Shown piece after piece: positions 17,427 through 25,903 of a stretch of 64,000 nucleotides of DNA. Every line of letters starts with the position of its first letter. The stretch's first letter is position 1. The notes under the pieces were generated by a model that did not search any database, was not told where the DNA came from, and saw only the letters and a list, made by a program, of their open reading frames with translations. Origin of the DNA: Bacillota bacterium (GTDB taxonomy: Bacteria > Bacillota > Clostridia > DSM-8532); assembly GCA_023411795.1 (NCBI GenBank), contig JAEYOK010000048.1:1-64000 (forward strand), in the 5' to 3' direction. A program made the translations under genes and the position numbers.

Positions 17427-18179
17427 TCATTCAGGACAAACAAAAGTAATGCCATTAGCAGCCATCCTCTGAATATAATTCTGAGGTAATTGTCTGTCTG
17501 AAACTATTGTGCTTACATCGTCAAAGTTGCAAAACGAATAAAGCGCAGATTTATCAAATTTATCTGAATCAGCTAACAATGTAATCTTTCCTTTAAAGTT
17601 TTTCACAAGCCATCGTTTTATATCTACCTCAAAATGCGAGTTAATTGATAAACCATTTGTTAAAGAAACATTGGTAGTACCGATAAGAACCTTATCAAAA
17701 TTTAACTTAGCCATGCTTTCAATAGTGTCAGCACCTACAAACGAAAATCTTGATGGATTAAAGTAACCTCCTATTGCCAGCAATTTTAAGTTTGAGTATT
17801 TTGACGTTTCTATCATGGCCTTTAGACTGTTGGTTATAATTGTCACGTTTGTTTTATTGCTTAAAAATGGAATCACATGTGCTGTCGTTGTTCCTGAATC
17901 GATAAAAACAGTGGAGTTGTCTTCAATTAATTGTGCGGCAAGACTACCAATAGTTTGCTTGGCAGATATGTTTAAATCTTCACGGTGAACTATATCTCCC
18001 GGTAAACAACATACCACCCCTCCATAAACTTTTTTAATGCTACCGCGTTCCAATAATTCATCTAAATCCCTTCGAATAGTATTAATTGAAACGTTAAAAT
18101 GCTCTGCTAACTCTTCCAATGATGCGCTTCCTTTATTGATTACCAGCTCCTCCATACTTTTTAGTCTGTCAATTCTCAT
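17427..18179 (-). CDS. DeoR-family transcriptional regulator
   Basis: Sugar-phosphate-responsive repressor. About 250 residues. N-terminal winged HTH ('SLEELAEHFNVSINTIRRDLDEL') and a C-terminal phosphosugar-sensor domain with 'VFIDSGTTTAHVIPFL' and 'TIITNSL'. I take the ATG at 18179, which matches typical DeoR N-termini (MRIDRLKSMEELV); ATGs at 18188 and 18197 are alternatives and no site has a strong SD. It is the first gene of the fumarase-deoC-dpaL-transketolase-GAPDH-PGK-malic enzyme-larA run and is the only regulator in the cluster. An inverted repeat upstream (18252-18279) is a candidate autoregulatory operator. A sugar-phosphate effector would fit the downstream enzymes. Confidence 0.92.
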   Translation of the reverse strand: MRIDRLKSMEELVINKGSASLEELAEHFNVSINTIRRDLDELLERGSIKKVYGGVVCCLPGDIVHREDLNISAKQTIGSLAAQLIEDNSTVFIDSGTTTAHVIPFLSNKTNVTIITNSLKAMIETSKYSNLKLLAIGGYFNPSRFSFVGADTIESMAKLNFDKVLIGTTNVSLTNGLSINSHFEVDIKRWLVKNFKGKITLLADSDKFDKSALYSFCNFDDVSTIVSDRQLPQNYIQRMAANGITFVCPE

Positions 18180-18251
18180 AAAAATCATCCCATCCATAAC
18201 TTTACATAATAGAAGAAACAGTAAAGTTATTATCAAATTTTTGTAATTATT

Positions 18252-18279
18252 CTATCACATATATATATGAAAGTGATAG
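18252..18279. promoter_or_regulatory. Inverted repeat, candidate DeoR-type operator
   Basis: CTATCAC (18252-18258) and GTGATAG (18273-18279) are perfect inverted arms separated by 14 bp of mostly alternating A/T. It lies 73 bp upstream of the deoR-like gene and downstream of ridA. Position and symmetry fit an operator; binding is not shown by the sequence. Confidence 0.5.
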
Positions 18280-18352
18280 TTTTTTGCTATTTTGCCAATG
18301 TTTCGGACGCCAGATTAGCATTTGTTAATGTATATATAATATGGAGTACAAA

Positions 18353-18730
18353 TCATAACGCTGCAATGCATTCAATTTCAAATTTAGCATCCTTTGGTAA
18401 AGCTTTAACAGCAACACAAGAGCGTGCCGGATAGGAATCCTTAAAATATTCGCCGTAAATCTTATTTATATTTGCAAAGTCACTCATTTCAGTCAAAAAT
18501 ACCGTTGTTTTAATAATATTATTAAAACTGATTCCTGTTTCATGTAATATTGCCTCTATATTTTTAAATGCATTATGAGCCTGGTCCTCTACATGTTCAG
18601 GTATTTCACCTGTCTTATTATCAATTCCTAATTGACCTGATAAAAATAGAAATCCCCCGGTCTTGATCGCTTGAACATATGGTCCTATGGCTGCCGGTGC
18701 TTTATTTGTACTAATAATCTCTTTCGTCAT
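18353..18730 (-). CDS. ridA: RidA family enamine/imine deaminase
   Basis: Hydrolyses reactive 2-aminoacrylate and related imines released by PLP lyases, giving pyruvate and ammonia. 125 residues from the ATG at 18730 (GGAGGT just upstream); family features 'PAAIGPYVQAI', 'LFLSGQLGI' and the Arg-containing 'SYPARSCVAVKALP'. It fits functionally with the diaminopropionate ammonia-lyase of the cluster. RidA-like proteins also act as aminoacrylate or aminohydrolase steps in pyrimidine and purine ring breakdown, so a pathway role is possible. Confidence 0.94.
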   Translation of the reverse strand: MTKEIISTNKAPAAIGPYVQAIKTGGFLFLSGQLGIDNKTGEIPEHVEDQAHNAFKNIEAILHETGISFNNIIKTTVFLTEMSDFANINKIYGEYFKDSYPARSCVAVKALPKDAKFEIECIAAL

Positions 18731-18902
18731 TTTTACCTCCATAGCAATTAGTTATCCTCCTGAAAAGTAATTATAATTTTTCAAAATCATCATTTAATTA
18801 ATGTACAGGTTTTTATTATATTAATATTTCGGAAGGTGTCAACTCCCTTCCTTATTCTGATTCTGATTATTATTACCTTTCAGGAGTTTCTTTATGTCAT
18901 TT

Positions 18903-21680
18903 TTACCTTTTCTTTTCATTTATTTGCTTTGCGAGTGCTTTTGCATCAACGGGCAGTGCATTGATGCGCACGCCAACAGCATTATATATAGCATTAAGTA
19001 TTGCTGGAGCTGTTGGATTCAATGGAATTTCACCCATACCTTTTGCATTAAAAGGACCATAAGGATGTTTCTCTTCCACAATTATGGTCCGTATATCAGT
19101 CGGAACGTCCGTACTTCTGGGGAGACCCATATCCTTTAGTTGCTTTGTCACGACTTGACCATCCTCAATCAGGAATTTCTCTGAAAGTGCGTATCCAATC
19201 CCCATTGCTATTCCACCTTCAATCTGACCTTCTACCAATGCCGGATTAATAGCCCTGCCTACATCATTGGCAGCATACACACGCAAAACATCTACCTTCC
19301 CGGTTAACTCATCCACTTCAACTACTACTGCCTGCACACCAAAGCTGTATGCGAAATGCAGCTTATAATCTGTCATATCATTTGTTGGATTATCCGAGCA
19401 TTTCTTCATTGGGTGTGTCACCGGCGCAACATAGTAATATTTCTCATATAAGTCATCACCATTATCTTGGACTACCTTTGCGAGCTCCTTATACCCAATG
19501 CGGTAATTTTTATCCTTACGAATGTCATAAACACCTTCATTATCGCAATCCAAAAATTCAACCGGAACAGATGAAATCTTAGCAACATACGCTAGCATAG
19601 CAACCTTAAAGCTTTTGCTTACCATTCTAGTAGCATTACCGGTAACAAATGTTTGTCGGGAGGCTGTTGTAATACCGCCCTCCAAAGTATAATCTGAATC
19701 AATTAACGCAAGCTTGAGATTATTAGAGGCTACACCTAATTCTTCGGCAGCAATCTGAACCATTATTGTGTCGCAGCCCTGGCCAAACTCCACAGCACCC
19801 ATCATTAGAACAATCTTGCCTTCTTCATCCAAGCGCATTTGTGCCCATGCCGAATCTTCGACACCTGAACCTAAGCCTACATTTTTCATGCTGCTTGCAA
19901 CACCAATACCGATTTTCTTATTAGGTCCTGACGGCTCTGGTAACTTATCCTTCCTAACATAATTTTCTACTGCCTTAACAGCTTCCTGATAGCCTGACTC
20001 ATAAGCTATTACATGACCAGTCAAAGTCTTCTTACCTATATCAAGACCATTTATTTTACGTAGCTCAAAAGGATCTATATTGCATGCTTCCGCAACTCTA
20101 TCTACCAATGTTTCTATTGCTACACAGGGTTGAGTGCTTCCGAATCCGCGCATAGATCCTGATGTAACATTGTTTGTATATACTGCATATGAATCAACCC
20201 ATGCGTTAGGAATATCATAAGGTCCTGCAGCAAATGCACAGGAACGGAACAATACAAACTCACCGGATGATGCATAAGCTCCGGTATCACCTACAGTCTT
20301 TACTTTTAGTGCTAATAATTTGCCGTCTTTTGTAGCACCAAGCTTATAATGCATTGTCATAGGATGACGTTTGACTGAGAATATATTGAGTTCTTCTCTG
20401 CTAAATACCATTCTTACAGGTCTACCTGTCAGTAATGTACCAAGAGCCGCCTGAATATGTACAGATGGTTCTTCCCTTCCACCAAATGCACCACCATTGG
20501 GATAGATGACCACACGGATCTTCTCCTCATCCATGGCAAGGCACGCTGCCAGATCTCTACGCAGACCTAAGGGATTTTGTACCGAACCATATACTGTAAG
20601 CAGACCATTTTCATCATACTTAGCAAGCGCAGCATCAGGCTCCATATATGCATGGTCAATGCGCTGAGTTGAGAACGTATCTTCAATTATTATATCTGAT
20701 TGCTCAAACCCGCGATCTATATTGCCTTTATGAGTATGATGATGTTTAAGTATATTGCCCTCTTCATATATTTTATAAGCACCCTCAGCCATAGCCTCCT
20801 CAGGCGTGTTTATTATTGGTAGCTGCTCATATTCAACTTTTATATATTCCATGGCAGCATATGCTTGTTCTTCGCTTTCAGCATATACCACAGCAACCGG
20901 ATCGCCAACATAGCGTACGATATCTCCTGCAATAACAGGCTGTTGAGTGAACATTCCCTGTCCAAAATCCTTACGCCCCGGAATATCCTTATACAAAGCT
21001 ATTGCAGCAACACCCGGCATCTTCTTGGCTTCTTCGATATCAACAGATATTATCCTTGCATGGGGATATTTGGAGAAAAGCATCTTCCCCTGCAACGGAC
21101 GGACCAGTTTAAAATCGTCTGTAAAAATCGGTTGGCCTTTAACCTTGCGTAATGCTTCGGTACGAACTGTGCGGTCACCGACTTTACCGTCATCATCAAA
21201 TAAATTCACAACTTCCTTGCCGCTCTGTATACGGGCCGCAAGTTGAACTGCCTCCACAATTTTCTTATATCCCGTACATCTGCAGATATTTCTCTTCAAT
21301 GCTATTCTGATCTCATCCTCAGTTGGATTAGGATTATTATCTAATAATTCCTTAGCCTTCATTATCATGCCGGGGGTGCAAAAACCGCATTGGAATGCAC
21401 TTAGCTTTGCAAATGCTGTTTGCAGCGGATGTAATTTATCATCGTCAGCTAAGCCTTCTATTGTCTCAACTATTGCACCTGAAAGCTTTTTCATTGTCTG
21501 TGAACATGCTGATACAGCCTTCTTATTAACTATAACGGTACATGCCCCGCATTGACTCCTATCGCAGCCATTTTTTGTACCAACAAGCCCTAATTCCTCA
21601 CGCAAAAAATGTAGCAGCTTCATTTCTGGATTACTTGCCACCACTGGTCTCCCGTTTACTATCAGCCGTATTTCATTCAT
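18903..21680 (-). CDS. Xanthine dehydrogenase-type molybdenum hydroxylase, 2Fe-2S and Mo domains fused
   Basis: 925 residues. Residues 1-150 form the two-[2Fe-2S] domain: plant-type cluster Cys 39, 44, 47, 59 and helical cluster Cys 98, 101, 133, 135. The rest is the molybdopterin domain, with 'GGAFGGREEP', 'GSMRGFGSTQP', 'EFGQGCDTIM' and the catalytic Glu in 'KGMGEIPLNP'. No FAD domain or gene is present, as in E. coli XdhD. The electron acceptor is therefore separate. Start: the ATG at 21680 has GGAG 9 nt upstream; the ATG at 21689 abuts the SD. It hydroxylates a purine or similar N-heterocycle. Neighbours are ridA and amidohydrolases. A MocA-like gene lies in the ABC operon at 43-47 kb. 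Confidence 0.93.
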   Translation of the reverse strand: MNEIRLIVNGRPVVASNPEMKLLHFLREELGLVGTKNGCDRSQCGACTVIVNKKAVSACSQTMKKLSGAIVETIEGLADDDKLHPLQTAFAKLSAFQCGFCTPGMIMKAKELLDNNPNPTEDEIRIALKRNICRCTGYKKIVEAVQLAARIQSGKEVVNLFDDDGKVGDRTVRTEALRKVKGQPIFTDDFKLVRPLQGKMLFSKYPHARIISVDIEEAKKMPGVAAIALYKDIPGRKDFGQGMFTQQPVIAGDIVRYVGDPVAVVYAESEEQAYAAMEYIKVEYEQLPIINTPEEAMAEGAYKIYEEGNILKHHHTHKGNIDRGFEQSDIIIEDTFSTQRIDHAYMEPDAALAKYDENGLLTVYGSVQNPLGLRRDLAACLAMDEEKIRVVIYPNGGAFGGREEPSVHIQAALGTLLTGRPVRMVFSREELNIFSVKRHPMTMHYKLGATKDGKLLALKVKTVGDTGAYASSGEFVLFRSCAFAAGPYDIPNAWVDSYAVYTNNVTSGSMRGFGSTQPCVAIETLVDRVAEACNIDPFELRKINGLDIGKKTLTGHVIAYESGYQEAVKAVENYVRKDKLPEPSGPNKKIGIGVASSMKNVGLGSGVEDSAWAQMRLDEEGKIVLMMGAVEFGQGCDTIMVQIAAEELGVASNNLKLALIDSDYTLEGGITTASRQTFVTGNATRMVSKSFKVAMLAYVAKISSVPVEFLDCDNEGVYDIRKDKNYRIGYKELAKVVQDNGDDLYEKYYYVAPVTHPMKKCSDNPTNDMTDYKLHFAYSFGVQAVVVEVDELTGKVDVLRVYAANDVGRAINPALVEGQIEGGIAMGIGYALSEKFLIEDGQVVTKQLKDMGLPRSTDVPTDIRTIIVEEKHPYGPFNAKGMGEIPLNPTAPAILNAIYNAVGVRINALPVDAKALAKQINEKKR

Positions 21681-21720
21681 ATGGTTCATTCTCCTTTGTT
21701 ATCTATGCTAACCCTTTAGC

Positions 21721-23058
21721 TCATTTATTTGGAAAGGAACGTGCATATAAATCATGTGCACGCTTTTGTACCAGTTCGAAGGCTCCGGTTTCATCAATTG
21801 TTCTGATGATATAATTATCCATCAATACCTTCCCGTCTACGATATTCGTAATAACATCGGATGCACGTGCAGAATAGACAATTTGCTCAACTATATTACT
21901 TGGGTTTTCATAGTATATTGGCCACATATGTGGTTTCATGAAACTTACAGCAATTATATCTGCACATTTACCCGGTTCAATACTTCCTATCTTATCACCC
22001 ATCTTAAGGGCGTTGGCACTTCCACGGGTTGCCAATTTCAGCATTTCAAAGCAAGGCATTATTGTTGCGTCATCATTAAACAATTTTTGCAGATAGCTGC
22101 CTATTCGCATCTCAGCAAACATATCCAAACCATTGTTGGATAGATTTGAGTCTGTACCCAAGCCTAAGGTGCATCCGGCGGCAATAATTTCAGGTATCCT
22201 TGCAACTCCATCAGCTATCTTCATATTACTTATAGGGTTATATACAAGGCCTGCTGTGCTCCGTTTTTCGGCAAGCAGTTTTATATTCTCATCTGTAAGG
22301 TAGATAGAGTGTGCCAACACACATGGGACATCCAGTACACCCGTTTCATTCATATACTGAACAGGATCCATATTATATAGTTGTTTTATTATCTGGATTT
22401 CAGCCTTTGTTTCACATAAATGTGTATGAATACCCACACCAAGTTTCTCTGCAAGCTTTGCTGCATTTTTATAGCTATCAGGCCCACAGGAATAGGGTGC
22501 ATGAGGTCCGAACCATACATTAACACGACCATTTTCAGTGCCATGATATTTTTCAATCAACCCTACCGTCTTATCAATACTTTCAAGTGTATCAGATGTC
22601 TCGTCAAAAAATTGTGGGGAAAATATTGCTCTTAGTCCAGATTGTTTTAATGCGTCAATAGCACGGTCGGCATAACGAAAAATATCAATAAAAGTAGTGA
22701 CACCACCGCGAATAAGCTCCATCTGGGTCATGATAGCTGCTGCATAAATATCATCGGGTGTATAGCTACGCTCAACTGGATAACATACCTCCTCTAACCA
22801 GCGCATCAAGGGTAAATCCTCCTGAAGTCCGCGAGTCAGTGTCTCATGAGTATGAGCATCTATCAAACCGGGGAGAATGACTGCATTTTCATGCACGATC
22901 TCCTCTTTAGGCTTATATTTGGTACGTATACTTTCAATATCACTAATTTCAAGAATTTTACCATTCAGAACGGCAACTGCTCCATCGCGTATACGTGTGT
23001 CATTGTCATCCATAGTTATTAAATAACTTCCACCTACAATAAGATCACATTCCAGCAA
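21721..23058 (-). CDS. ATZ/TRZ-type amidohydrolase (deaminase-like), paralogue 1
   Basis: Metal-dependent amidohydrolase of the chlorohydrolase / S-adenosylhomocysteine-deaminase group, about 445 residues. Metal and catalytic motifs complete: 'IDAHTH', 'IHTHLCET' (His plus catalytic Glu), 'LAHSIYL', 'NPISNMKIADG' and 'LGTDSNLSNN'. Start probably the TTG at 23058 (GGGGGA 7 nt upstream) rather than the TTG at 23073. It lies 40 bp upstream of xdh on the same strand. A deaminated purine or pterin-like ring is the likely substrate class. Guanine, adenosine-type nucleoside or a ring amidine cannot be told apart. Confidence 0.85.
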   Translation of the reverse strand: MLECDLIVGGSYLITMDDNDTRIRDGAVAVLNGKILEISDIESIRTKYKPKEEIVHENAVILPGLIDAHTHETLTRGLQEDLPLMRWLEEVCYPVERSYTPDDIYAAAIMTQMELIRGGVTTFIDIFRYADRAIDALKQSGLRAIFSPQFFDETSDTLESIDKTVGLIEKYHGTENGRVNVWFGPHAPYSCGPDSYKNAAKLAEKLGVGIHTHLCETKAEIQIIKQLYNMDPVQYMNETGVLDVPCVLAHSIYLTDENIKLLAEKRSTAGLVYNPISNMKIADGVARIPEIIAAGCTLGLGTDSNLSNNGLDMFAEMRIGSYLQKLFNDDATIMPCFEMLKLATRGSANALKMGDKIGSIEPGKCADIIAVSFMKPHMWPIYYENPSNIVEQIVYSARASDVITNIVDGKVLMDNYIIRTIDETGAFELVQKRAHDLYARSFPNK

Positions 23059-23108
23059 ACCGATTTCCCCCAATCTTTGATTAATATGCGAAACTCTGAA
23101 TCAAAAGC

Positions 23109-24461
23109 TCACACTAAATCAAACCCATTTTCACTGATTACCTTTGAGTACCAGTAGCCGCTATCCTTAACGATTCTCTCTTGGGTCTTAAAATCAATAT
23201 ATACAAGTCCAAAACGTTTAGTAAAGCCAAGAGACCATTCAAGGTTATCAGTAAAGCAAAATGCATAATAGGCTGTGACACGAATGCCTGAACGAATAGC
23301 CCGATCTATTTGAATAAGATGCTTGTACATATAATCAATACGACCATCATCCATCAGCCTGTGCTCACGGTTTACATTATCCGTTGTACATGAGCCATTA
23401 GCAGTAATTTTAAACTCTATATTCCCATAATCTCTTTTTACTCGTTCCATGATATTATATAGAGCCTCAGGAACAATTTCCCAATAAATATCATTTATTG
23501 GCTTACCTGTTTTAACCGAAACAAACTTTACAGGCCATGATTTTTCATCATGAACATAATAATGAGGAGAGTAGTAGTTTAAACCAAGGAAGTCCGGTCG
23601 TTCCGACATTATTTCAAGATCTTTATCTAATATCTCCGGCAACACCACACCCTGTGCTTTATACCAATCAAGCATGTCCTGCGGGAAGCTGCCCTTGTAC
23701 ATGGGATCTAAGAACCAACGGTTTCTATATCCATCGGCCCTGATTGCCGCTTCAATATCCAATTTATTATCAGTAGCACTCTTACAATCCGAAAGGTTAA
23801 GTGCGATACCGATTTTAGCACCTGGAAGCATATCATGGCATGCCTTTACTGCTTTGCCGTGGGCCAAAAGCAGATTATAGCTAACCAATAATGCTGTAGA
23901 AAAATCTTTTAAGCCGGGAGCATATGTACCAAGGTAATTTCCAATAAATGCAGTACAAAAAGGTTCTTCAAAAGTAACCCATTGCCGTACCTTTTCTCCG
24001 AATTCTTTATAAAGTATTCTGGCATATTGCTCAAAATAGTCTGTTACATCACGGTTGCCCCAACCACCAATATCCTGCAGTTTCTGAGGCAAATCCCACG
24101 CATAGAGGGATACCATAGGTTCAATGCCATTTTTAATTAGCTCATCAATAACATTGTGATAGAAAGCAATACCTTTCTCATTAATTTTGCCTTTGCCATC
24201 AGGGAAAATACGCGTCCATGCAATAGACATACGGAAATTCCGTATATTCATTTTTTTCATTAGTGCAATATCTTCCTTATACCTATGATAGAAATCAGAG
24301 GAAACATCTCCACTTTCACCATCTATAATGTTACCGGGAATGTGGCTATAACGATCCCAAATAGATTCACCTTTTCCGTCTTCTTTGTATGCACCTTCAG
24401 ATTGTGGTGCACTGTTTGCTACTCCCCAGATAAAATCTTTAGGAAATGTTATTTTAGTCAC
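23109..24461 (-). CDS. GH1-fold protein lacking the catalytic nucleophile
   Basis: Clear glycoside hydrolase family 1 homologue (about 450 residues from the GTG at 24461, AGGAG 8 nt upstream; a TTG at 24479 is the longer alternative). It keeps the fold motifs 'IWGVANSAPQSEGA', 'SIWD' and 'RFGLVYIDF'. The -1 subsite is altered. The nucleophile motif (I/V)TENG reads 'KITANGSC' (Glu to Ala, ~354), TFNEP reads 'TFEEP' (Asn to Glu; acid/base Glu kept, ~166), YHWDLP reads 'YAWDLP' (His to Ala, ~121), and the WSxxDNFEW tryptophan is Phe. A normal retaining beta-glucosidase mechanism is therefore not possible. It sits between two amidohydrolase genes and is probably read with them. It may cleave or bind an unusual glycoside such as an N-glycoside by another mechanism (inference). 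Confidence 0.9.
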   Translation of the reverse strand: MTKITFPKDFIWGVANSAPQSEGAYKEDGKGESIWDRYSHIPGNIIDGESGDVSSDFYHRYKEDIALMKKMNIRNFRMSIAWTRIFPDGKGKINEKGIAFYHNVIDELIKNGIEPMVSLYAWDLPQKLQDIGGWGNRDVTDYFEQYARILYKEFGEKVRQWVTFEEPFCTAFIGNYLGTYAPGLKDFSTALLVSYNLLLAHGKAVKACHDMLPGAKIGIALNLSDCKSATDNKLDIEAAIRADGYRNRWFLDPMYKGSFPQDMLDWYKAQGVVLPEILDKDLEIMSERPDFLGLNYYSPHYYVHDEKSWPVKFVSVKTGKPINDIYWEIVPEALYNIMERVKRDYGNIEFKITANGSCTTDNVNREHRLMDDGRIDYMYKHLIQIDRAIRSGIRVTAYYAFCFTDNLEWSLGFTKRFGLVYIDFKTQERIVKDSGYWYSKVISENGFDLV

Positions 24462-24475
24462 TTTTTTAGCTCCTT

Positions 24476-25879
24476 TCAACTTCTCCAGTATGGACGTTTA
24501 CGCCCCCAGGGCGAATTTAGCAGTCTTTCTGTCTCACCATTAGATGCGCCATCTACCAATTCATTTGCACAGCGAATAGCATCCTTCATTATAGCTTTTT
24601 CATTCATAGTCTTAAGCTCATAATCTTCCATGACTATCTTTCCGTCAATTATAGTGGTGCGTACATCGCTGCCGTTGGCACTGTATACTAATTTTGGCGT
24701 ATAGCGATTTACTGGTATAAGGTGAGGTTTATTAAAATCAACTAATATAATATCTGCCTTTTTACCGATTTCCAATGAGCCTATTTCATCTTCCATGTTC
24801 AAGACACGGGCACCGTTAATTGTCGCAAGCTCTATAGCCTGCTCGGCAGTTAGAAAATCAGCAGACATATTCTTTTGCTTTTGCAGATATGAGGCTACAC
24901 GCATAAGTTCAAACATATCATAGGTATAACTAGCTCCACCATCAGTTCCCAAGCCTACTGCTACATCTCTTGCGAGCATTTCAGCAACAGGAGCCACTCC
25001 ATATGCAAGCTGTGAATTTGCTGCCGGGCAGTGTGCAATCTTAGTATCTGTGTCTCCAATAATTTTTATTTCTTCCGGTGTAAGCCATACAGAATGAACA
25101 TAAACCATATTTGGCCCAACATAGCCGAGCTTTGCAAGATATTCAACATCCCGCATTCCATATTCCTTGTAGCAATTGGCTATTAAATCACTCCAGCCGG
25201 CCACATGGAAATTGTTCTGCATACCGTTTGCAAGACAATATTCCTGTGACATTTTCAAAAGCTCTGGGGAAGCGTCCTGAGTAGTTCCTACACCCAGAGC
25301 CACGGTCGTACGACTTCTCTTATGCCATTTTGATGCAAATCTTTCTACATCAGCCATAAGATCTTCACGGGAGTGTACCATGGTCATACTTTCATCATCA
25401 ATAGCATTTCCCGCAAAGGAACGATCGAGCAAACCATACACAATACATGACCGTATTCCGCTTTCATCCAAAGCTGTGGCAAGATTGCGTACATTATCGA
25501 AATAAGTATGCATATACCAATGGTCACATACTGTTGTTGTACCGCTTTTAATCATTTCCATTGCTGCAACCTGTGCACTTACATAAGAGTGCTCAGGAGT
25601 CATCCTGCTGACAACCGGAAAGAGGAATCGCCAGTTCCATGGTGAAAAGTGCATATCGTATCCAATACCCTCTATCAAAGCCTGGTAGATATGAGTATGC
25701 GTATTTATCATGCCGGGCATAACTGCACAGCCTTCTGCATCAATTATTTTGTCAGCTTGGATATCCAAGCTGTTACCTATTTCAACAATCCTTCCGCCGT
25801 CTATTGCAATATCGCCTTTAAATACTCTTCTTTCTTTATCTACAGTGACAAGAGTACCGTTTTTTATTAGAATGTCCAT
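24476..25879 (-). CDS. ATZ/TRZ-type amidohydrolase, paralogue 2
   Basis: 467 residues from the ATG at 25879 (GAGGA upstream; the GTG at 25885 is an alternative). Metal motifs 'INTHTH', 'VHSVWL' and 'GLGTDGGASY' are present, as is 'HCPAANSQL'. The usual HxxE motif after the first barrel half reads 'FHVAGWSD', with Gly where the catalytic Glu is normally found. This departs from guanine- and SAH-deaminases and suggests a hydrolase acting on a different ring or leaving group. It lies 15 bp upstream of the GH1-like gene and is followed by it on the transcript. Confidence 0.85.
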   Translation of the reverse strand: MDILIKNGTLVTVDKERRVFKGDIAIDGGRIVEIGNSLDIQADKIIDAEGCAVMPGMINTHTHIYQALIEGIGYDMHFSPWNWRFLFPVVSRMTPEHSYVSAQVAAMEMIKSGTTTVCDHWYMHTYFDNVRNLATALDESGIRSCIVYGLLDRSFAGNAIDDESMTMVHSREDLMADVERFASKWHKRSRTTVALGVGTTQDASPELLKMSQEYCLANGMQNNFHVAGWSDLIANCYKEYGMRDVEYLAKLGYVGPNMVYVHSVWLTPEEIKIIGDTDTKIAHCPAANSQLAYGVAPVAEMLARDVAVGLGTDGGASYTYDMFELMRVASYLQKQKNMSADFLTAEQAIELATINGARVLNMEDEIGSLEIGKKADIILVDFNKPHLIPVNRYTPKLVYSANGSDVRTTIIDGKIVMEDYELKTMNEKAIMKDAIRCANELVDGASNGETERLLNSPWGRKRPYWRS

Positions 25880-25903
25880 AGTCACTTTCCTCTTATTTAT
25901 TAT

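Noticed and set aside
18903..21680. Selenocysteine-encoding TGA in the molybdenum hydroxylase
   Set aside because: The reading frame has no internal TGA and known selenium in this family is a labile cofactor, not selenocysteine.
23109..24461. Annotation as an ordinary beta-glucosidase
   Set aside because: The nucleophile Glu and the sugar-binding His, Asn and Trp are replaced, so that function is not supported.
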